DNA of 64,000 bases from the NCBI RefSeq assembly GCF_000818395.1, contig NZ_JWJG01000028.1:670853-734852 (forward strand), given 5' to 3'. The first letter of the stretch is position 1. Each line of letters begins with the position of its first letter. Source of the stretch: Noviherbaspirillum autotrophicum. GTDB lineage: Bacteria; Pseudomonadota; Gammaproteobacteria; Burkholderiales; Burkholderiaceae_D. The position numbers were made by a program, and so were the translations under genes. Below, in pieces: positions 1 through 9,054 of this stretch. The notes under the pieces were generated by a model, which did not search any database, was not told the DNA's origin, and saw nothing but the letters and a program-made list of their open reading frames with translations.

Positions 1-3000
1 TTGCCCGACCGCCTTTGCCTTCACATGGCCGAAACCGCGTATCTTCTCCGGCAAGGCTGCAATCTCCGCCGCCATTGCCAGATTATCCGCGCGCAGGCCA
101 TCGAGCAGCGACAGCACCGTCACCCGGTATTCGTCGATCAGGCGCCGTTCCATGCGGCGCTCGGCGCTATAACCGAACACGTCAAAGCGCGTGCCGCGCA
201 GCTTCTTCAGCTTCGCCAGCAGCCGGAATCCGTGCCACATCCAGGCGCCGTACTGCGCTTTGACCGGGACGCCGTTCGCATCCTTCTTCGCGAACAGGGG
301 CGGCGCGAGGTTGAACGTCAGCGTGAACTCGCCCTCGAACTGCTGCTTGAGCTTGTTGATGAACGTGCCGTCGGTGTACAGGCGGGCGACTTCGTATTCA
401 TCCTTGTACGCCATCAGCTTGAAGTAGGATTTCGCCACCGCGCGTGTGAGCCGGTCGCCTGCGCCCAGCGCGCTTTCTGCTTTGTGCACCGTATTGACCA
501 GCGCTTCGTAGCGCGCCGCATAGGCTGCGTCCTGATACGCGGTGAGGAAGGCGATGCGGCGCGCGATCAGTCCGTTGAGCGTCTGCGGCATCTGCAGTAA
601 GACCGGCTGCGCGGGCGTGGCGATGCGCTCCACCCGCGCCAGGTCCGCCGCCGCGCGCCGGCCCCACAGGAAGCTCTTCTTGTTCGATTCGATCGCCACG
701 CCGTTCAATTCGATTGCGCGCAGCAAGGCCGCCTCCGACAACGGCAGCGCGCCTTTCTGGTACGCGAAGCCGAGCATGAACAGGTTGGTCGCAATCGCGT
801 CGCCCATCAGCGCGGTGGCCAGGCGCGTGGCGTCGATGTAGTCGGCGCGCTCGGCCACCGATTCGTTGATCAGCGAACGTACCTGCTCGAACGGAAATTG
901 CCAGTCCGGGTTCCTGGTGAAATGGCCGGTTGGTTGTCGGTGCGTGTTGATGACTGCCCGAGTGCGCCCTGCGCGCATCTTGGAAATGGCATCCTGCGCG
1001 CCGGCGGTCAGCATGTCGCCGCCCAGCACCAGGTCCGCTTCGCCGGTGGCGATGCGTTGCGCACGGATCGTGCCCGGCACGCGCGCAATGCGGATGTGCG
1101 AGGTGACCGAGCCGTTTTTCTGCGACATGCCGGTCATGTCGAGCACCGACACGCCCTTGCCTTCCAGGTGCGCGGCCATGCCGATCAGCGCGCCGATGGT
1201 GATGACGCCGGTGCCGCCGATGCCGTTCAACAGGATGTTGTACGGCGCATCGCAGGCCGGCAGCACGGGATCGGGCAGGGGGCCGAAATCGTCCTGTTTG
1301 GCGGTGCCTGTAGTCGATTTCCTCAGCGTGCCGCCTTCGACCGTCACGAAGCTCGGGCAGAAACCTTTCACGCATGAGTAATCCTTGTTGCACGACGACT
1401 GGTCGATGCTGCGCTTGCGGCCGAACTCGGTTTCGAGAGGCAGGATCGACGTGCAGTTCGACTGCACGCCGCAATCGCCGCAGCCTTCGCATACCGCGTC
1501 ATTAATGAACAAGCGTTGCGCCGGGTCGGGATATTCGCCTTTCTTGCGGCGCCGGCGCTTCTCGGCCGCGCAGGTCTGGTCGTAGATCAGCACCGACACG
1601 CCTTGCACCTCGCGCAGTTCGCGCTGCACCGCATCGAGCTCCTTGCGGTCGTGCAGGCTGACGATCGCCGGCAGCGCCGAGCGGTCGGCATAGCGGGAAA
1701 GGTCCTCGGTCACCAGCGCGATGCGTTTGACGCCTTCGGCCGCCATCTGCTGCGCGATCATCGGCACCGACGTGATCCCGTCCACTGGCTGGCCGCCGGT
1801 CATTGCGACCGCGTCGTTGTACAGGATCTTGTAGGTGATATTGACGTTGGCCGCGATCGCAGCGCGGATCGCCAGATAGCCGGAATGAAAATAGGTGCCG
1901 TCGCCCAGGTTCTGGAACACATGCGGCACCTTGGAAAACGCCGCCTGTCCGATCCACGGCGCGCCTTCGCCGCCCATGTGGGTGGTGAGCTTGTTGTGCT
2001 CGGGGTAGATCGCGGTCGCCATCACGTGGCAGCCAATGCCGGCCAGCGCGAAGCTGCCTTCCGGGACACGGGTCGAGGCATTGTGCGGGCAGCCGGAACA
2101 GTAGAACGCCGGGCGTGGCGGCGTGTTGACCGCCTTGGTCAAGACCTTGTCCTTTGCTTCCAGGAAGGCCAGGCGCGCCTTGATCAGGTCGCTGGTGTGG
2201 AAGCGCGCAATACGCGCAGCAATCACGCGCGCGATCTGCGCGATCGAAAAATCGGCTTTCGGCGCCAGCAGCCAGTCGCCGCGCGGATGCACCCATTCGC
2301 CTTTTTCGTCGAACTTGCCGATCACGCGCGGGCGCACGTCGTCGCGCCAGTTGTACAGCTGTTCTTTCAGCTGGTATTCGACGATCTGGCGCTTTTCCTC
2401 CACCACCAGGATTTCATCGAGTCCCTGCGCGAATTCGCGCACGCCGTCCGGCTCCAGCGGCCACGGCATTGACACCTTGTAGACGCGGATGCCGATCTCG
2501 GCCGCCATCCTGTCATCGATGCCGAGTTCTTCCATCGCTTCCAGCACATCCAGATACGACTTGCCGGACGCGATGATGCCGAGTTTCGCCTTCGGGCTGT
2601 CGATGGTGGTGTGATTGAGCTTGTTGGCGCGCGCATAGGCCAGCGCCGCGTAGATCTTGTAGTCCTGCATCAGCGCTTCCTGCTTGCGCGCCTGGATGCC
2701 GAGCGTGTCGGTCGACAGCCGCGTGTTCAGCCCGCCTTCCGGCATCACGAAGTCGGTCGGATAAACGATTTTCAGGCGGAACGGATCGGCATCGACCGAA
2801 GCGGTCGATTCGACCGTGTCGGCCAGCGCCTTGAAGCCGACCGCGCATCCCGAGTAGCGCGACATCGCCCACGCATGCAGCCCGAGGTCGAGGTATTCCT
2901 GCACATTGCACGGGTATAGAACGGGAATCATGCATGCTGCAAAGATATGGTCGGACTGGTGCGGCAGCGTCGACGAATACGCGCCGTGGTCGTCGCCGGC

Positions 3001-3492
3001 CACCAGCAGCACGCCGCCGTGTTTGGCGGTGCCGGCATGGTTCATGTGCTTGAACACGTCGCCGCAGCGGTCCACGCCCGGGCCCTTGCCGTACCACATC
3101 GCGAATACGCCGTCGTACTTGGCCGGGCCGATCAGGTCGACCGTTTGGGTGCCCCAGACCGACGTGGCTGCCAGATCCTCGTTCACGCCGGGCACGAACC
3201 TGATGTGGTTCTGTTCCAGCAGTTTCTGCGCCTTCCACAGGTTTTCATCGAGGCCGCCCAGCGGCGAGCCGCGGTAGCCGGAGATGAAGCCGGCGGTGTT
3301 CAGTCCGGCGGCCAGGTCGCGCTGGCGCTGCATCAGCGGCAGGCGCACCAGTGCCTGGATACCGGAAATGAAGATCAGGCCGGAAGTCGAGGTGTACTTG
3401 TCGTCGAGGGAAACGGGGGCGAGGGGGGCGTGGGGCGTTGCGCCGGAGGCGGCAGACAGCCCAGCCGGGGTGGCTGCTGTGTCAGCTTGCAT
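1..3492 (-). CDS. Indolepyruvate ferredoxin oxidoreductase family protein (3' end outside window)
   Basis: Fused 2-oxoacid:ferredoxin oxidoreductase, expected to decarboxylate aryl pyruvates (indolepyruvate and related amino-acid-derived 2-oxoacids) to acyl-CoA with TPP and Fe-S clusters. The start ATG (3492-3490) follows a GGAGAC ribosome site, and 1164 codons stay open to the left edge. Known full-length fusions are about 1160-1200 residues, so little is missing. In order: an N-terminal pyrimidine-binding/transferase half; a CSGCPHN motif near residue 464; a TPP-binding GDGTYFHSG stretch near 520-535; a cysteine-rich cluster (CEGCGDCG, then further Cys) near 667-705; and a gamma-type domain with GIGGTGV from about 745. 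It is divergent from nothing obvious and ends a minus-strand unit. The exact substrate is inferred from family only. Confidence 0.93.
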   Translation of the reverse strand, partial: MQADTAATPAGLSAASGATPHAPLAPVSLDDKYTSTSGLIFISGIQALVRLPLMQRQRDLAAGLNTAGFISGYRGSPLGGLDENLWKAQKLLEQNHIRFVPGVNEDLAATSVWGTQTVDLIGPAKYDGVFAMWYGKGPGVDRCGDVFKHMNHAGTAKHGGVLLVAGDDHGAYSSTLPHQSDHIFAACMIPVLYPCNVQEYLDLGLHAWAMSRYSGCAVGFKALADTVESTASVDADPFRLKIVYPTDFVMPEGGLNTRLSTDTLGIQARKQEALMQDYKIYAALAYARANKLNHTTIDSPKAKLGIIASGKSYLDVLEAMEELGIDDRMAAEIGIRVYKVSMPWPLEPDGVREFAQGLDEILVVEEKRQIVEYQLKEQLYNWRDDVRPRVIGKFDEKGEWVHPRGDWLLAPKADFSIAQIARVIAARIARFHTSDLIKARLAFLEAKDKVLTKAVNTPPRPAFYCSGCPHNASTRVPEGSFALAGIGCHVMATAIYPEHNKLTTHMGGEGAPWIGQAAFSKVPHVFQNLGDGTYFHSGYLAIRAAIAANVNITYKILYNDAVAMTGGQPVDGITSVPMIAQQMAAEGVKRIALVTEDLSRYADRSALPAIVSLHDRKELDAVQRELREVQGVSVLIYDQTCAAEKRRRRKKGEYPDPAQRLFINDAVCEGCGDCGVQSNCTSILPLETEFGRKRSIDQSSCNKDYSCVKGFCPSFVTVEGGTLRKSTTGTAKQDDFGPLPDPVLPACDAPYNILLNGIGGTGVITIGALIGMAAHLEGKGVSVLDMTGMSQKNGSVTSHIRIARVPGTIRAQRIATGEADLVLGGDMLTAGAQDAISKMRAGRTRAVINTHRQPTGHFTRNPDWQFPFEQVRSLINESVAERADYIDATRLATALMGDAIATNLFMLGFAYQKGALPLSEAALLRAIELNGVAIESNKKSFLWGRRAAADLARVERIATPAQPVLLQMPQTLNGLIARRIAFLTAYQDAAYAARYEALVNTVHKAESALGAGDRLTRAVAKSYFKLMAYKDEYEVARLYTDGTFINKLKQQFEGEFTLTFNLAPPLFAKKDANGVPVKAQYGAWMWHGFRLLAKLKKLRGTRFDVFGYSAERRMERRLIDEYRVTVLSLLDGLRADNLAMAAEIAALPEKIRGFGHVKAKAVGQ

Positions 3493-3663
3493 GATGTCTC
3501 CAAAGTTGTTGTTCGGATAGCAGCTTGGCTTGAAGCGCCGGGTAAGGCGGGGTGGAGCCAGGCTGCAGGACCAGGGGTAGCGGTCGTTACAGCGGTTCGG
3601 ATGTCAAAACGCTATGCTGCAAGTTTATGTCGATTGCGCAGCCAGCGCAAACGGGAAATGGCG

Positions 3664-3686
3664 TGGAGGGCGCAAAACGCCCTCCA
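3664..3686. terminator. Hairpin after the Lrp-type gene, probable terminator
   Basis: A perfect 9-bp inverted repeat (TGGAGGGCG / CGCCCTCCA) with a CAAAA loop begins 5 bp beyond the stop of the minus-strand Lrp gene. There is no clean T-run on either side, so it may act as a terminator or as an mRNA 3'-end stabiliser. Confidence 0.55.
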
Positions 3687-3691
3687 TCGCC

Positions 3692-4138
3692 TCAAAGAAC
3701 CGGCTTGATCGCCTTGCGCTCGATGCAGGACGACAGGATCAGGGACGTGGAGGTGATGCCGCAGCGCGTCAGTTCGAGGATCACTTTTTCCAGCTCGGAT
3801 ACCGAGGAAGCGACGACTTTGACGATGCTGCAGTCGTCGCCGGTGATCGAGTGGCATTCGATAATCTGCGGCACCTGCGCGGCCACCACCTCGACCGGCG
3901 TTTCATGGCTGCGCCGAGACACGCGGATGAAGGCAGTCATGCCGTAGCCGAGCGCGGCCGGATTCACGCGTGCGTGATAGCCCTCGATGACGCCGGCCGC
4001 TTCCATGCGCTTGACCCGCTCGGCTACCGCCGGCTGGCTCATGTGGATGCGCCGCCCGATTTCGGCCAGCGTGGTGCGGGCGTCGGCCTGCAGGATTTCC
4101 AGGATTTTCCCGTCCATTGCGTCGAATTCGATTTTCAC
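3692..4138 (-). CDS. Lrp/AsnC family transcriptional regulator
   Basis: 148-residue feast/famine-type DNA-binding regulator, the normal length. Residues about 5-60 form the AsnC-type winged HTH (FDAMDGKILEILQADART, then MSQPAVAERVKRME). The C-terminal half is the RAM/effector domain with the ITGDDCSIVKVVA segment that usually lines the ligand pocket. It is divergent from a LysE-type exporter 119 bp away, the classic arrangement in which an Lrp protein senses an amino acid and switches on its exporter. Two inverted repeats lie between the genes and are probable operators. The effector cannot be read from sequence. Confidence 0.93.
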   Translation of the reverse strand: MKIEFDAMDGKILEILQADARTTLAEIGRRIHMSQPAVAERVKRMEAAGVIEGYHARVNPAALGYGMTAFIRVSRRSHETPVEVVAAQVPQIIECHSITGDDCSIVKVVASSVSELEKVILELTRCGITSTSLILSSCIERKAIKPVL

Positions 4139-4203
4139 GGCATGCGCTCCCTATTTCGATGAAATCAAAGGTTAACTGAAGATTTTTCCTTGCATTATCC
4201 ATT

Positions 4204-4239
4204 CAAACACGTGTTTGTGATGCATACACTATTCACAAA
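4204..4239. promoter_or_regulatory. Putative operator between Lrp-type regulator and LysE exporter
   Basis: A perfect 14-bp palindrome CAAACAC/GTGTTTG (4204-4217) overlaps a second perfect inverted repeat, TTTGTGA (4214-4220), 12 bp spacer, TCACAAA (4233-4239). Both lie within 60 bp of the exporter start. Their position in a divergent regulator/exporter gap suggests the binding site of the neighbouring Lrp protein; that assignment is inference. Confidence 0.5.
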
Positions 4240-4257
4240 TCAACAAGGGAGCACGCA

Positions 4258-4890
4258 ATGAACTGGGACACTTACCTGATTTTTCTCGTGACCACTGCGG
4301 TGGTGTGCCTGACGCCCGGGCCGGCCGCGCTATTGATCGTCACGCAGGGCATCTCGAACGGCCTGCGGCGCTCGTACTGGGCGGTGGCCGGCATTGCGCT
4401 GGCCAACGCGATCTACTTCGCGCTGTCGGCCACCGGCATTGCGGCGCTAATCGTGGCCAGCGGCACGCTGTTTTCCATTATCAAATGGGCCGGCGTCGCC
4501 TACCTGTTCTATCTCGGGATCGCCGCCATGCGCAGCAAGGCCAGCGCGCTGACAGTGAGCGCTAACGCCGCCCATGCCCTTAGCGGCCCGCGCGCGTTCT
4601 GGCAAGCGGTCGTGGTCGAGCTGTCCAATCCGAAGGCATTGCTGTACTTCGTGGCGCTGCTGCCGCAGTTCGTCGACCCGGCCCGCTCGGTCGGCATGCA
4701 GATGCTGGTGTTCGGCGCGACCACCATCGCGCTCGACCTGATGGCCTACAGCCTGTATGCCTGGCTGGGCAGCACCACGCAGCGCTTTACCGCCAATGCG
4801 CGCTTCGTCAAGGCGAGCAACCGCGCCTCCGGCGGGCTGCTGATGATCGCGGGGGCGATGATGGCGACGGTAAAGCGCGCGCTGCACTGA
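4258..4890 (+). CDS. LysE/RhtB family amino-acid exporter
   Basis: 210-residue inner-membrane exporter. The N-terminus (FLVTTAVVCLTPGPAALLI) carries the LTPGP signature of the LysE/RhtB superfamily, and about six hydrophobic segments span the protein, as usual. RhtB-type proteins export homoserine, threonine, leucine or related compounds by proton antiport. A GGGAG ribosome site precedes the ATG. Divergent from an Lrp-type regulator, which probably controls it; the substrate is not determinable. Confidence 0.93.
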   Translation: MNWDTYLIFLVTTAVVCLTPGPAALLIVTQGISNGLRRSYWAVAGIALANAIYFALSATGIAALIVASGTLFSIIKWAGVAYLFYLGIAAMRSKASALTVSANAAHALSGPRAFWQAVVVELSNPKALLYFVALLPQFVDPARSVGMQMLVFGATTIALDLMAYSLYAWLGSTTQRFTANARFVKASNRASGGLLMIAGAMMATVKRALH

Positions 4891-4952
4891 CGTTGGCGTT
4901 TGAATGGGCGGCTGCTATAGTCGATGTACGTTCCTTCCAGCGTCCATCGAGT

Positions 4953-5723
4953 ATGAAGTCTGCCGCAGCCGCCCTGTTTTTCCTGTCGATCCCGGCGCTG
5001 TCGTCGGCCGCGCCTGCGCCGGCGGCCCCGATTACCGTGGCCTGGCGCGACAAGGCGCCGTACCATTACATGGAAAATGGGGTCGAGCAGGGCTTTCTGC
5101 TCAAGCGCGCGCGGCAGGTGTTCGACAGCGCCGACGTTCCCTCCCAATTCGTGGAAGAGCCGGCCAAGCGCATCTGGTCCAACTTTGCCGGCGGCGCGTC
5201 TTCCTATTGTTCGATCGGCTGGTACAAGTTGCCGGAGCGCGAAGCCCTCGTGCAGTTTTCCGAACCGTTCCATACCGACCGGCCGCACACGCTGCTGGTC
5301 GCGCCCGATGCGCTCAAACAGGTGCGCTCGCACGGCAGCCTCGCTTCACTGCTGACCGACCGCGGCTTGACGCTGGGCGTGGTTGATGGCGTTTCCTACG
5401 GACCGCAACTCGACGGCATGATCAGGGCTACGCAGAATCAGGTCGACCGCAAGACGGTCAGTCCGGCGTTGATGACGCGCAGCGTCGCCGCCGGCCGGGT
5501 ATCCTTCATGTTCATCGACCGCGACGACTACGAATACGTGCGCGAACGCGACGACGCCATGCGCGCGGCGGTGCAGATCGATTTCCCCGACATGCCGCGC
5601 GGGTTGAACCGCTACATCGTCTGCAGCAAGGATGTGCCGCACGAGGTCATGGCAAGGCTGAACCGCGCAATCGAGAAGCTGCGTGAAGAGAAAAGACCGT
5701 CAAAAAGGGCGGACGCCCGCTGA
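4953..5723 (+). CDS. Periplasmic substrate-binding (SBP_bac_3-like) protein
   Basis: About 256 residues from the ATG at 4953. An upstream in-frame start at 4893 exists, but only the internal one gives a clean signal peptide (MKSAAAALFFLSIPALSSA, cleavage near residue 20). The mature part begins ITVAWRDKAPYHYMENG and resembles family 3 solute-binding proteins that bind amino acids or other small solutes. No permease or ATPase gene is adjacent, so it is either an orphan binding protein or a stand-alone periplasmic sensor. It overlaps nothing and begins 60 bp after the LysE-type gene; co-transcription is possible. Confidence 0.8.
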   Translation: MKSAAAALFFLSIPALSSAAPAPAAPITVAWRDKAPYHYMENGVEQGFLLKRARQVFDSADVPSQFVEEPAKRIWSNFAGGASSYCSIGWYKLPEREALVQFSEPFHTDRPHTLLVAPDALKQVRSHGSLASLLTDRGLTLGVVDGVSYGPQLDGMIRATQNQVDRKTVSPALMTRSVAAGRVSFMFIDRDDYEYVRERDDAMRAAVQIDFPDMPRGLNRYIVCSKDVPHEVMARLNRAIEKLREEKRPSKRADAR

Positions 5724-5769
5724 ACGCGCGACGGGCACGGCGCAATGCGCGCCGGCCGCCGGCTGAAAA

Positions 5770-6807
5770 TCAGAAGAATTCGACTTCGTCGTTCGACACT
5801 TCCGAATGCAGCAAGCCGCTGCTGACGAGTTCGTCGTAGTGGCACACGCGGTTGCGGCCGTTTTCCTTGGCGTAGTACAGCGCCTGGTCGGCGTGCCCGA
5901 GGATGACGACCGGCGATTCGTTCGAAATGCTGGCAAAGCCCACGCTGACCGTCACCTTTCCCACCTGCGGGAATTCATGCTTTTCGACGTTGGCGCGGAA
6001 GCGCTCGAAGATATGGCGCGCCTGCTCCAGGGTGGTCGAGCGCAACAGCACCACGAACTCCTCGCCGCCGAACCGGAATACGCGGTCTTGCGAGCGGAAC
6101 GACGAGCGCAGCAGGTTGGCGACCAAAATCAGCACCTCGTCGCCGTACAGATGGCCGAACTGGTCGTTGACGCGCTTGAAGTGGTCGATGTCGACCACTG
6201 CCAGCCACTGGCCGATGCCGTCGGTGTTGTGGTGGCGCCGGTCTTCCTGGTTTCCCGGCGTGACATCGGAGCTGCTGCTGGCCAGCAGCTTGGAAAATTT
6301 TTCGTCGAAGGTTTTCCGGTTGAGCAAGCCGGTGAGCGAATCGCGCTCGGAGTAGTCGAGAATGTTCTGGTAATTGCGGTACACGCACATGATCCCTTCG
6401 ATCATGTGCAGCGTCTCGCCGCTGTACGGCGCCGAATTGATCACCTCGATGCAGGTGCTGACCTTGTCGTTGAGCCAGACCGGCAGCCACAGGATGTGAT
6501 CGCCGGCGGCGCTGGTCTCTTCCACGCAGGTCTTGCGGTCCTTGATGCTGTCGACCAGCGTCGGATACTTGCTGATCGCCTCGCCGGAATGATCGGCCGT
6601 CAGGCTGTCCTCGACCGACACCACCTCGCCATCCTGGATCCACACCCGCGGACGGACGAACAGTTCGTCGCGAAAACGGAACAATTCGTGCACCCGCACC
6701 TGCTTGGCGCCGACCAGCTCATGCAACGCCGACGCCACCGAGCTATCCAGCAGCGCGTGGTCGCGCTGGCAGGTGATGTCGATCAGGTGCTTGAGCAGCG
6801 CTTCCAT
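5770..6807 (-). CDS. Diguanylate cyclase with N-terminal sensor region
   Basis: 345 residues. The first 170 form a GAF-like cytoplasmic sensor region without membrane segments (tentative). The C-terminal GGDEF domain starts at RDSLTGLLNR and has an intact active site (GGEEF) preceded by RSQD five residues earlier, the RxxD inhibitory I-site. It should therefore make c-di-GMP from GTP with product inhibition. It is a single transcription unit on the minus strand with an AT-rich upstream region (about 6930-7030). Function from motifs is secure; the input signal is unknown. Confidence 0.92.
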   Translation of the reverse strand: MEALLKHLIDITCQRDHALLDSSVASALHELVGAKQVRVHELFRFRDELFVRPRVWIQDGEVVSVEDSLTADHSGEAISKYPTLVDSIKDRKTCVEETSAAGDHILWLPVWLNDKVSTCIEVINSAPYSGETLHMIEGIMCVYRNYQNILDYSERDSLTGLLNRKTFDEKFSKLLASSSSDVTPGNQEDRRHHNTDGIGQWLAVVDIDHFKRVNDQFGHLYGDEVLILVANLLRSSFRSQDRVFRFGGEEFVVLLRSTTLEQARHIFERFRANVEKHEFPQVGKVTVSVGFASISNESPVVILGHADQALYYAKENGRNRVCHYDELVSSGLLHSEVSNDEVEFF

Positions 6808-7157
6808 GATAGTTACGCTCCCCGACTGTGCGGCAGCATGACGCCGGCCACATCGGGCCGGAGGAGGGTACTGGGCGGGTTCAGCATGGAAGGGTTTTAT
6901 CGAATCCGTAAGTGCGAGGGCTTTGTCTCAGTCCTGTTTTTTTGCGCCGCACAAGACGGTCGGACAGGTACTATTTTTTATTTCATTTAGGCTATTTTTT
7001 CTATTCTATCCCGAATCGGTAAAATTTTTGCATGCTGTCTCATTTACGCCATGCAATGCGTTGGCCAGGCCGCCCGCGCACAACCGCAGGCAAGAGCGTG
7101 CAATGGGGGACCCTCTCCTGCGCGGAGAGGGCGTTAGCCTGCTTGCGCTTCAGCGCT
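6808..7157. other. Gene-free region between PHA synthase 3' end and diguanylate cyclase promoter
   Basis: 350 bp without a convincing gene. The half next to the cyclase is AT-rich, with T-tracts at 6937-6943, 6973-6979, 6994-7000 and 7025-7029, and the word CTATTTTTT occurring twice exactly 21 bp apart. This probably holds the cyclase promoter on the minus strand. Near the PHA synthase end there is a 7-bp hairpin (CCCTCTC at 7111 with GAGAGGG ending at 7131) and a short repeat of CGCTTCAG. Confidence 0.6.
7111..7131 (-). terminator. Weak hairpin downstream of the PHA synthase
   Basis: CCCTCTC (7111-7117) pairs with GAGAGGG (7125-7131), 27 bp beyond the PHA synthase stop on the minus strand. 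No T-tract follows in the direction of transcription, so intrinsic termination is uncertain. Confidence 0.3.
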
Positions 7158-8969
7158 TCAGCGCTCCAGCACGTAACTGCCGGGCGCGGCCATCAGCGGC
7201 GCATATCCCTTGTGCGGCGCGCCCATGGTCGGCGGCGCGCTCTGGCCGCTCGCATGCCGCTCCAGCCAGTCGACCCAGGTCGGCCACCACGATCCCTCGA
7301 TCTGGGGATTGGACAGGAACCAGGTTTCTGGATCGATGTAGTTGGTGCCGGACGGGCGGTGCGCCACCCGGTAGTGCCGGCCCGTGTGGCCGGGCTGGCT
7401 GACGATGCCGGCGTTGTGCCCGCCATTGGTGAGCAGGAAGGTCACGTCGGGGTCGGCGATCAGGTTGATCTTGTAGACCGACTTCCACGGCGCGACGTGG
7501 TCGGTCTCGGTCGCCACCGCGAACATCGGCGCGCTGATGTCGCCCAGCGAAATCGTCCTGCCGTTGATCTTGTAGCGCCCCGCGAACAGGTCGTTGCGCA
7601 AGAAGAGCCGGTGCAGGTATTCACTGTGCATGCGGTAGGGCATGCGCGTGGCGTCGGCGTTCCACGCCATCAGGTCGGTCAGGGTCTGGCGTCCGCCCAG
7701 CAGGTACTGCCGCACCACCAGCGACCACACCAGGTCGTGCGAGCGCAGCAGCTGGAAGGCGCCGGCCATCTGGCGGTTGTCGAGATAGCCCTGCTTCCAC
7801 ATGATGTCTTCCAGATAATTCAGCTGGCTGTCGTCGATGAACAGCATCAGTTCGCCGGCCTCGGTGAAATCGGTCTGCGCGGCCAGGAGCGTGATCGTGT
7901 TCAGGCGTTCGTCGCCCACCTGCGCCATGTAGGCGGCGGCCATCGACAGCAGGGTGCCGCCGATGCAGTAGCCGACCGTGTTGATCTTCTTGCCGGGCAC
8001 GATCGCCTGCACCGCGTTGAGCGCTTCCAGCACGCCCAGGCGCAGGTAGTCTTCCATGTCGAGGTCGCGGTCGTGCTCGGTCGGGTTATGCCACGAAATC
8101 ATGAACACGGTATGGCCGCGCTCGACCAGGTATTTCACCAGCGAGTTGTGCGGTGACAGGTCGAGGATGTAGTACTTCATGATCCAGGCCGGCACGATCA
8201 GCACCGGTTCCGCATGCACTTCGGGCGTGGCGGCGGAATACTGGATCAGTTCGACCAGGCGGTTGCGGTACACCACCTGGCCCCTGGTGAGCGCCACCTG
8301 CTTGCCGGGCTGGAAATCCTCGGTGCCCAGCGGCGGCTTGTCGCCGACGCTGCGCTCCAGATCCTCGATGAAATTCATGGCGCCGCGCAGCAGGTTGCGC
8401 CCGCCTTCGCGCGCGGTCGCATCCAGCACTTCCGGATTGGTCGCGATGAAGTTTACCGGCGACACCATGTCGAGCAACTGGCGCGCCACGAACGACACCA
8501 CCTGTTCATGATGCGGCGACACGCCGCCCAGTCCGGTGGTGACGTTGTGCCACCACTGCTGGTGCAGCAGGAAGCCCTGGTAAATCAGGTTGAACGGCCA
8601 GCGCCGCCACGCCTCGTTGCGAAAGCGTCGGTCTTGCGGCAAGGGCTCGATGCAGGGTTCGGTCTCGGCGTTGCTCAGTACGTGCGCCGCATAGATGTTG
8701 AAGCGGGCTGTCTTGCGCACCGCCTTTTCCGCCAGGCGCTGCCACTTGCCGGGTGACTCCGCAAGGTGCAGCGCCCAGTCGGCATACGCCAGCGCCAGGC
8801 TCACCGGCGACAGGCCGCCGGTGACGCGTCCGGTGGTGGCGTGCAGCAGGCGGTCGATGGTGGCCGGCGGCTCGATGTCGGGCACGGTCCACGGCACTTG
8901 GGCGAAGTGCGGCGCTGCGTGCTGGCCGGCGGGGCTGTCGGCGTTGAAGAGGGGACGGGCTCTGTCCAT
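7158..8969 (-). CDS. phaC: Class I polyhydroxyalkanoate synthase
   Basis: 603 residues, the usual size for a class I PhaC that polymerises 3-hydroxyacyl-CoA into PHB-type storage granules. An N-terminal PhaC region precedes an alpha/beta hydrolase core. The lipase-like box is GYCIGG with the catalytic Cys, DHVAPW supplies the Asp, and GGHNAGI supplies the His. The ATG at 8969 has a GGAGAA ribosome site. No phaA, phaB or phaR gene lies next to it, so this is probably a solitary or second PHA synthase. It sits between two c-di-GMP genes but shows no sequence-level link to them. Confidence 0.93.
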   Translation of the reverse strand: MDRARPLFNADSPAGQHAAPHFAQVPWTVPDIEPPATIDRLLHATTGRVTGGLSPVSLALAYADWALHLAESPGKWQRLAEKAVRKTARFNIYAAHVLSNAETEPCIEPLPQDRRFRNEAWRRWPFNLIYQGFLLHQQWWHNVTTGLGGVSPHHEQVVSFVARQLLDMVSPVNFIATNPEVLDATAREGGRNLLRGAMNFIEDLERSVGDKPPLGTEDFQPGKQVALTRGQVVYRNRLVELIQYSAATPEVHAEPVLIVPAWIMKYYILDLSPHNSLVKYLVERGHTVFMISWHNPTEHDRDLDMEDYLRLGVLEALNAVQAIVPGKKINTVGYCIGGTLLSMAAAYMAQVGDERLNTITLLAAQTDFTEAGELMLFIDDSQLNYLEDIMWKQGYLDNRQMAGAFQLLRSHDLVWSLVVRQYLLGGRQTLTDLMAWNADATRMPYRMHSEYLHRLFLRNDLFAGRYKINGRTISLGDISAPMFAVATETDHVAPWKSVYKINLIADPDVTFLLTNGGHNAGIVSQPGHTGRHYRVAHRPSGTNYIDPETWFLSNPQIEGSWWPTWVDWLERHASGQSAPPTMGAPHKGYAPLMAAPGSYVLER

Positions 8970-9054
8970 GCTTTTCTCCAGGCGGGGAGGCCGCGCCGCT
9001 TACGGCGAACTCCCCGATCGTCGGGATGAACACGGTGCGGCATTGTGGGTGGGC

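Noticed and set aside
398-1492. Several short minus-strand frames inside the oxidoreductase that might suggest a broken gene
   Set aside because: They are in a different frame. The true frame is open from 3492 to the window edge without interruption.
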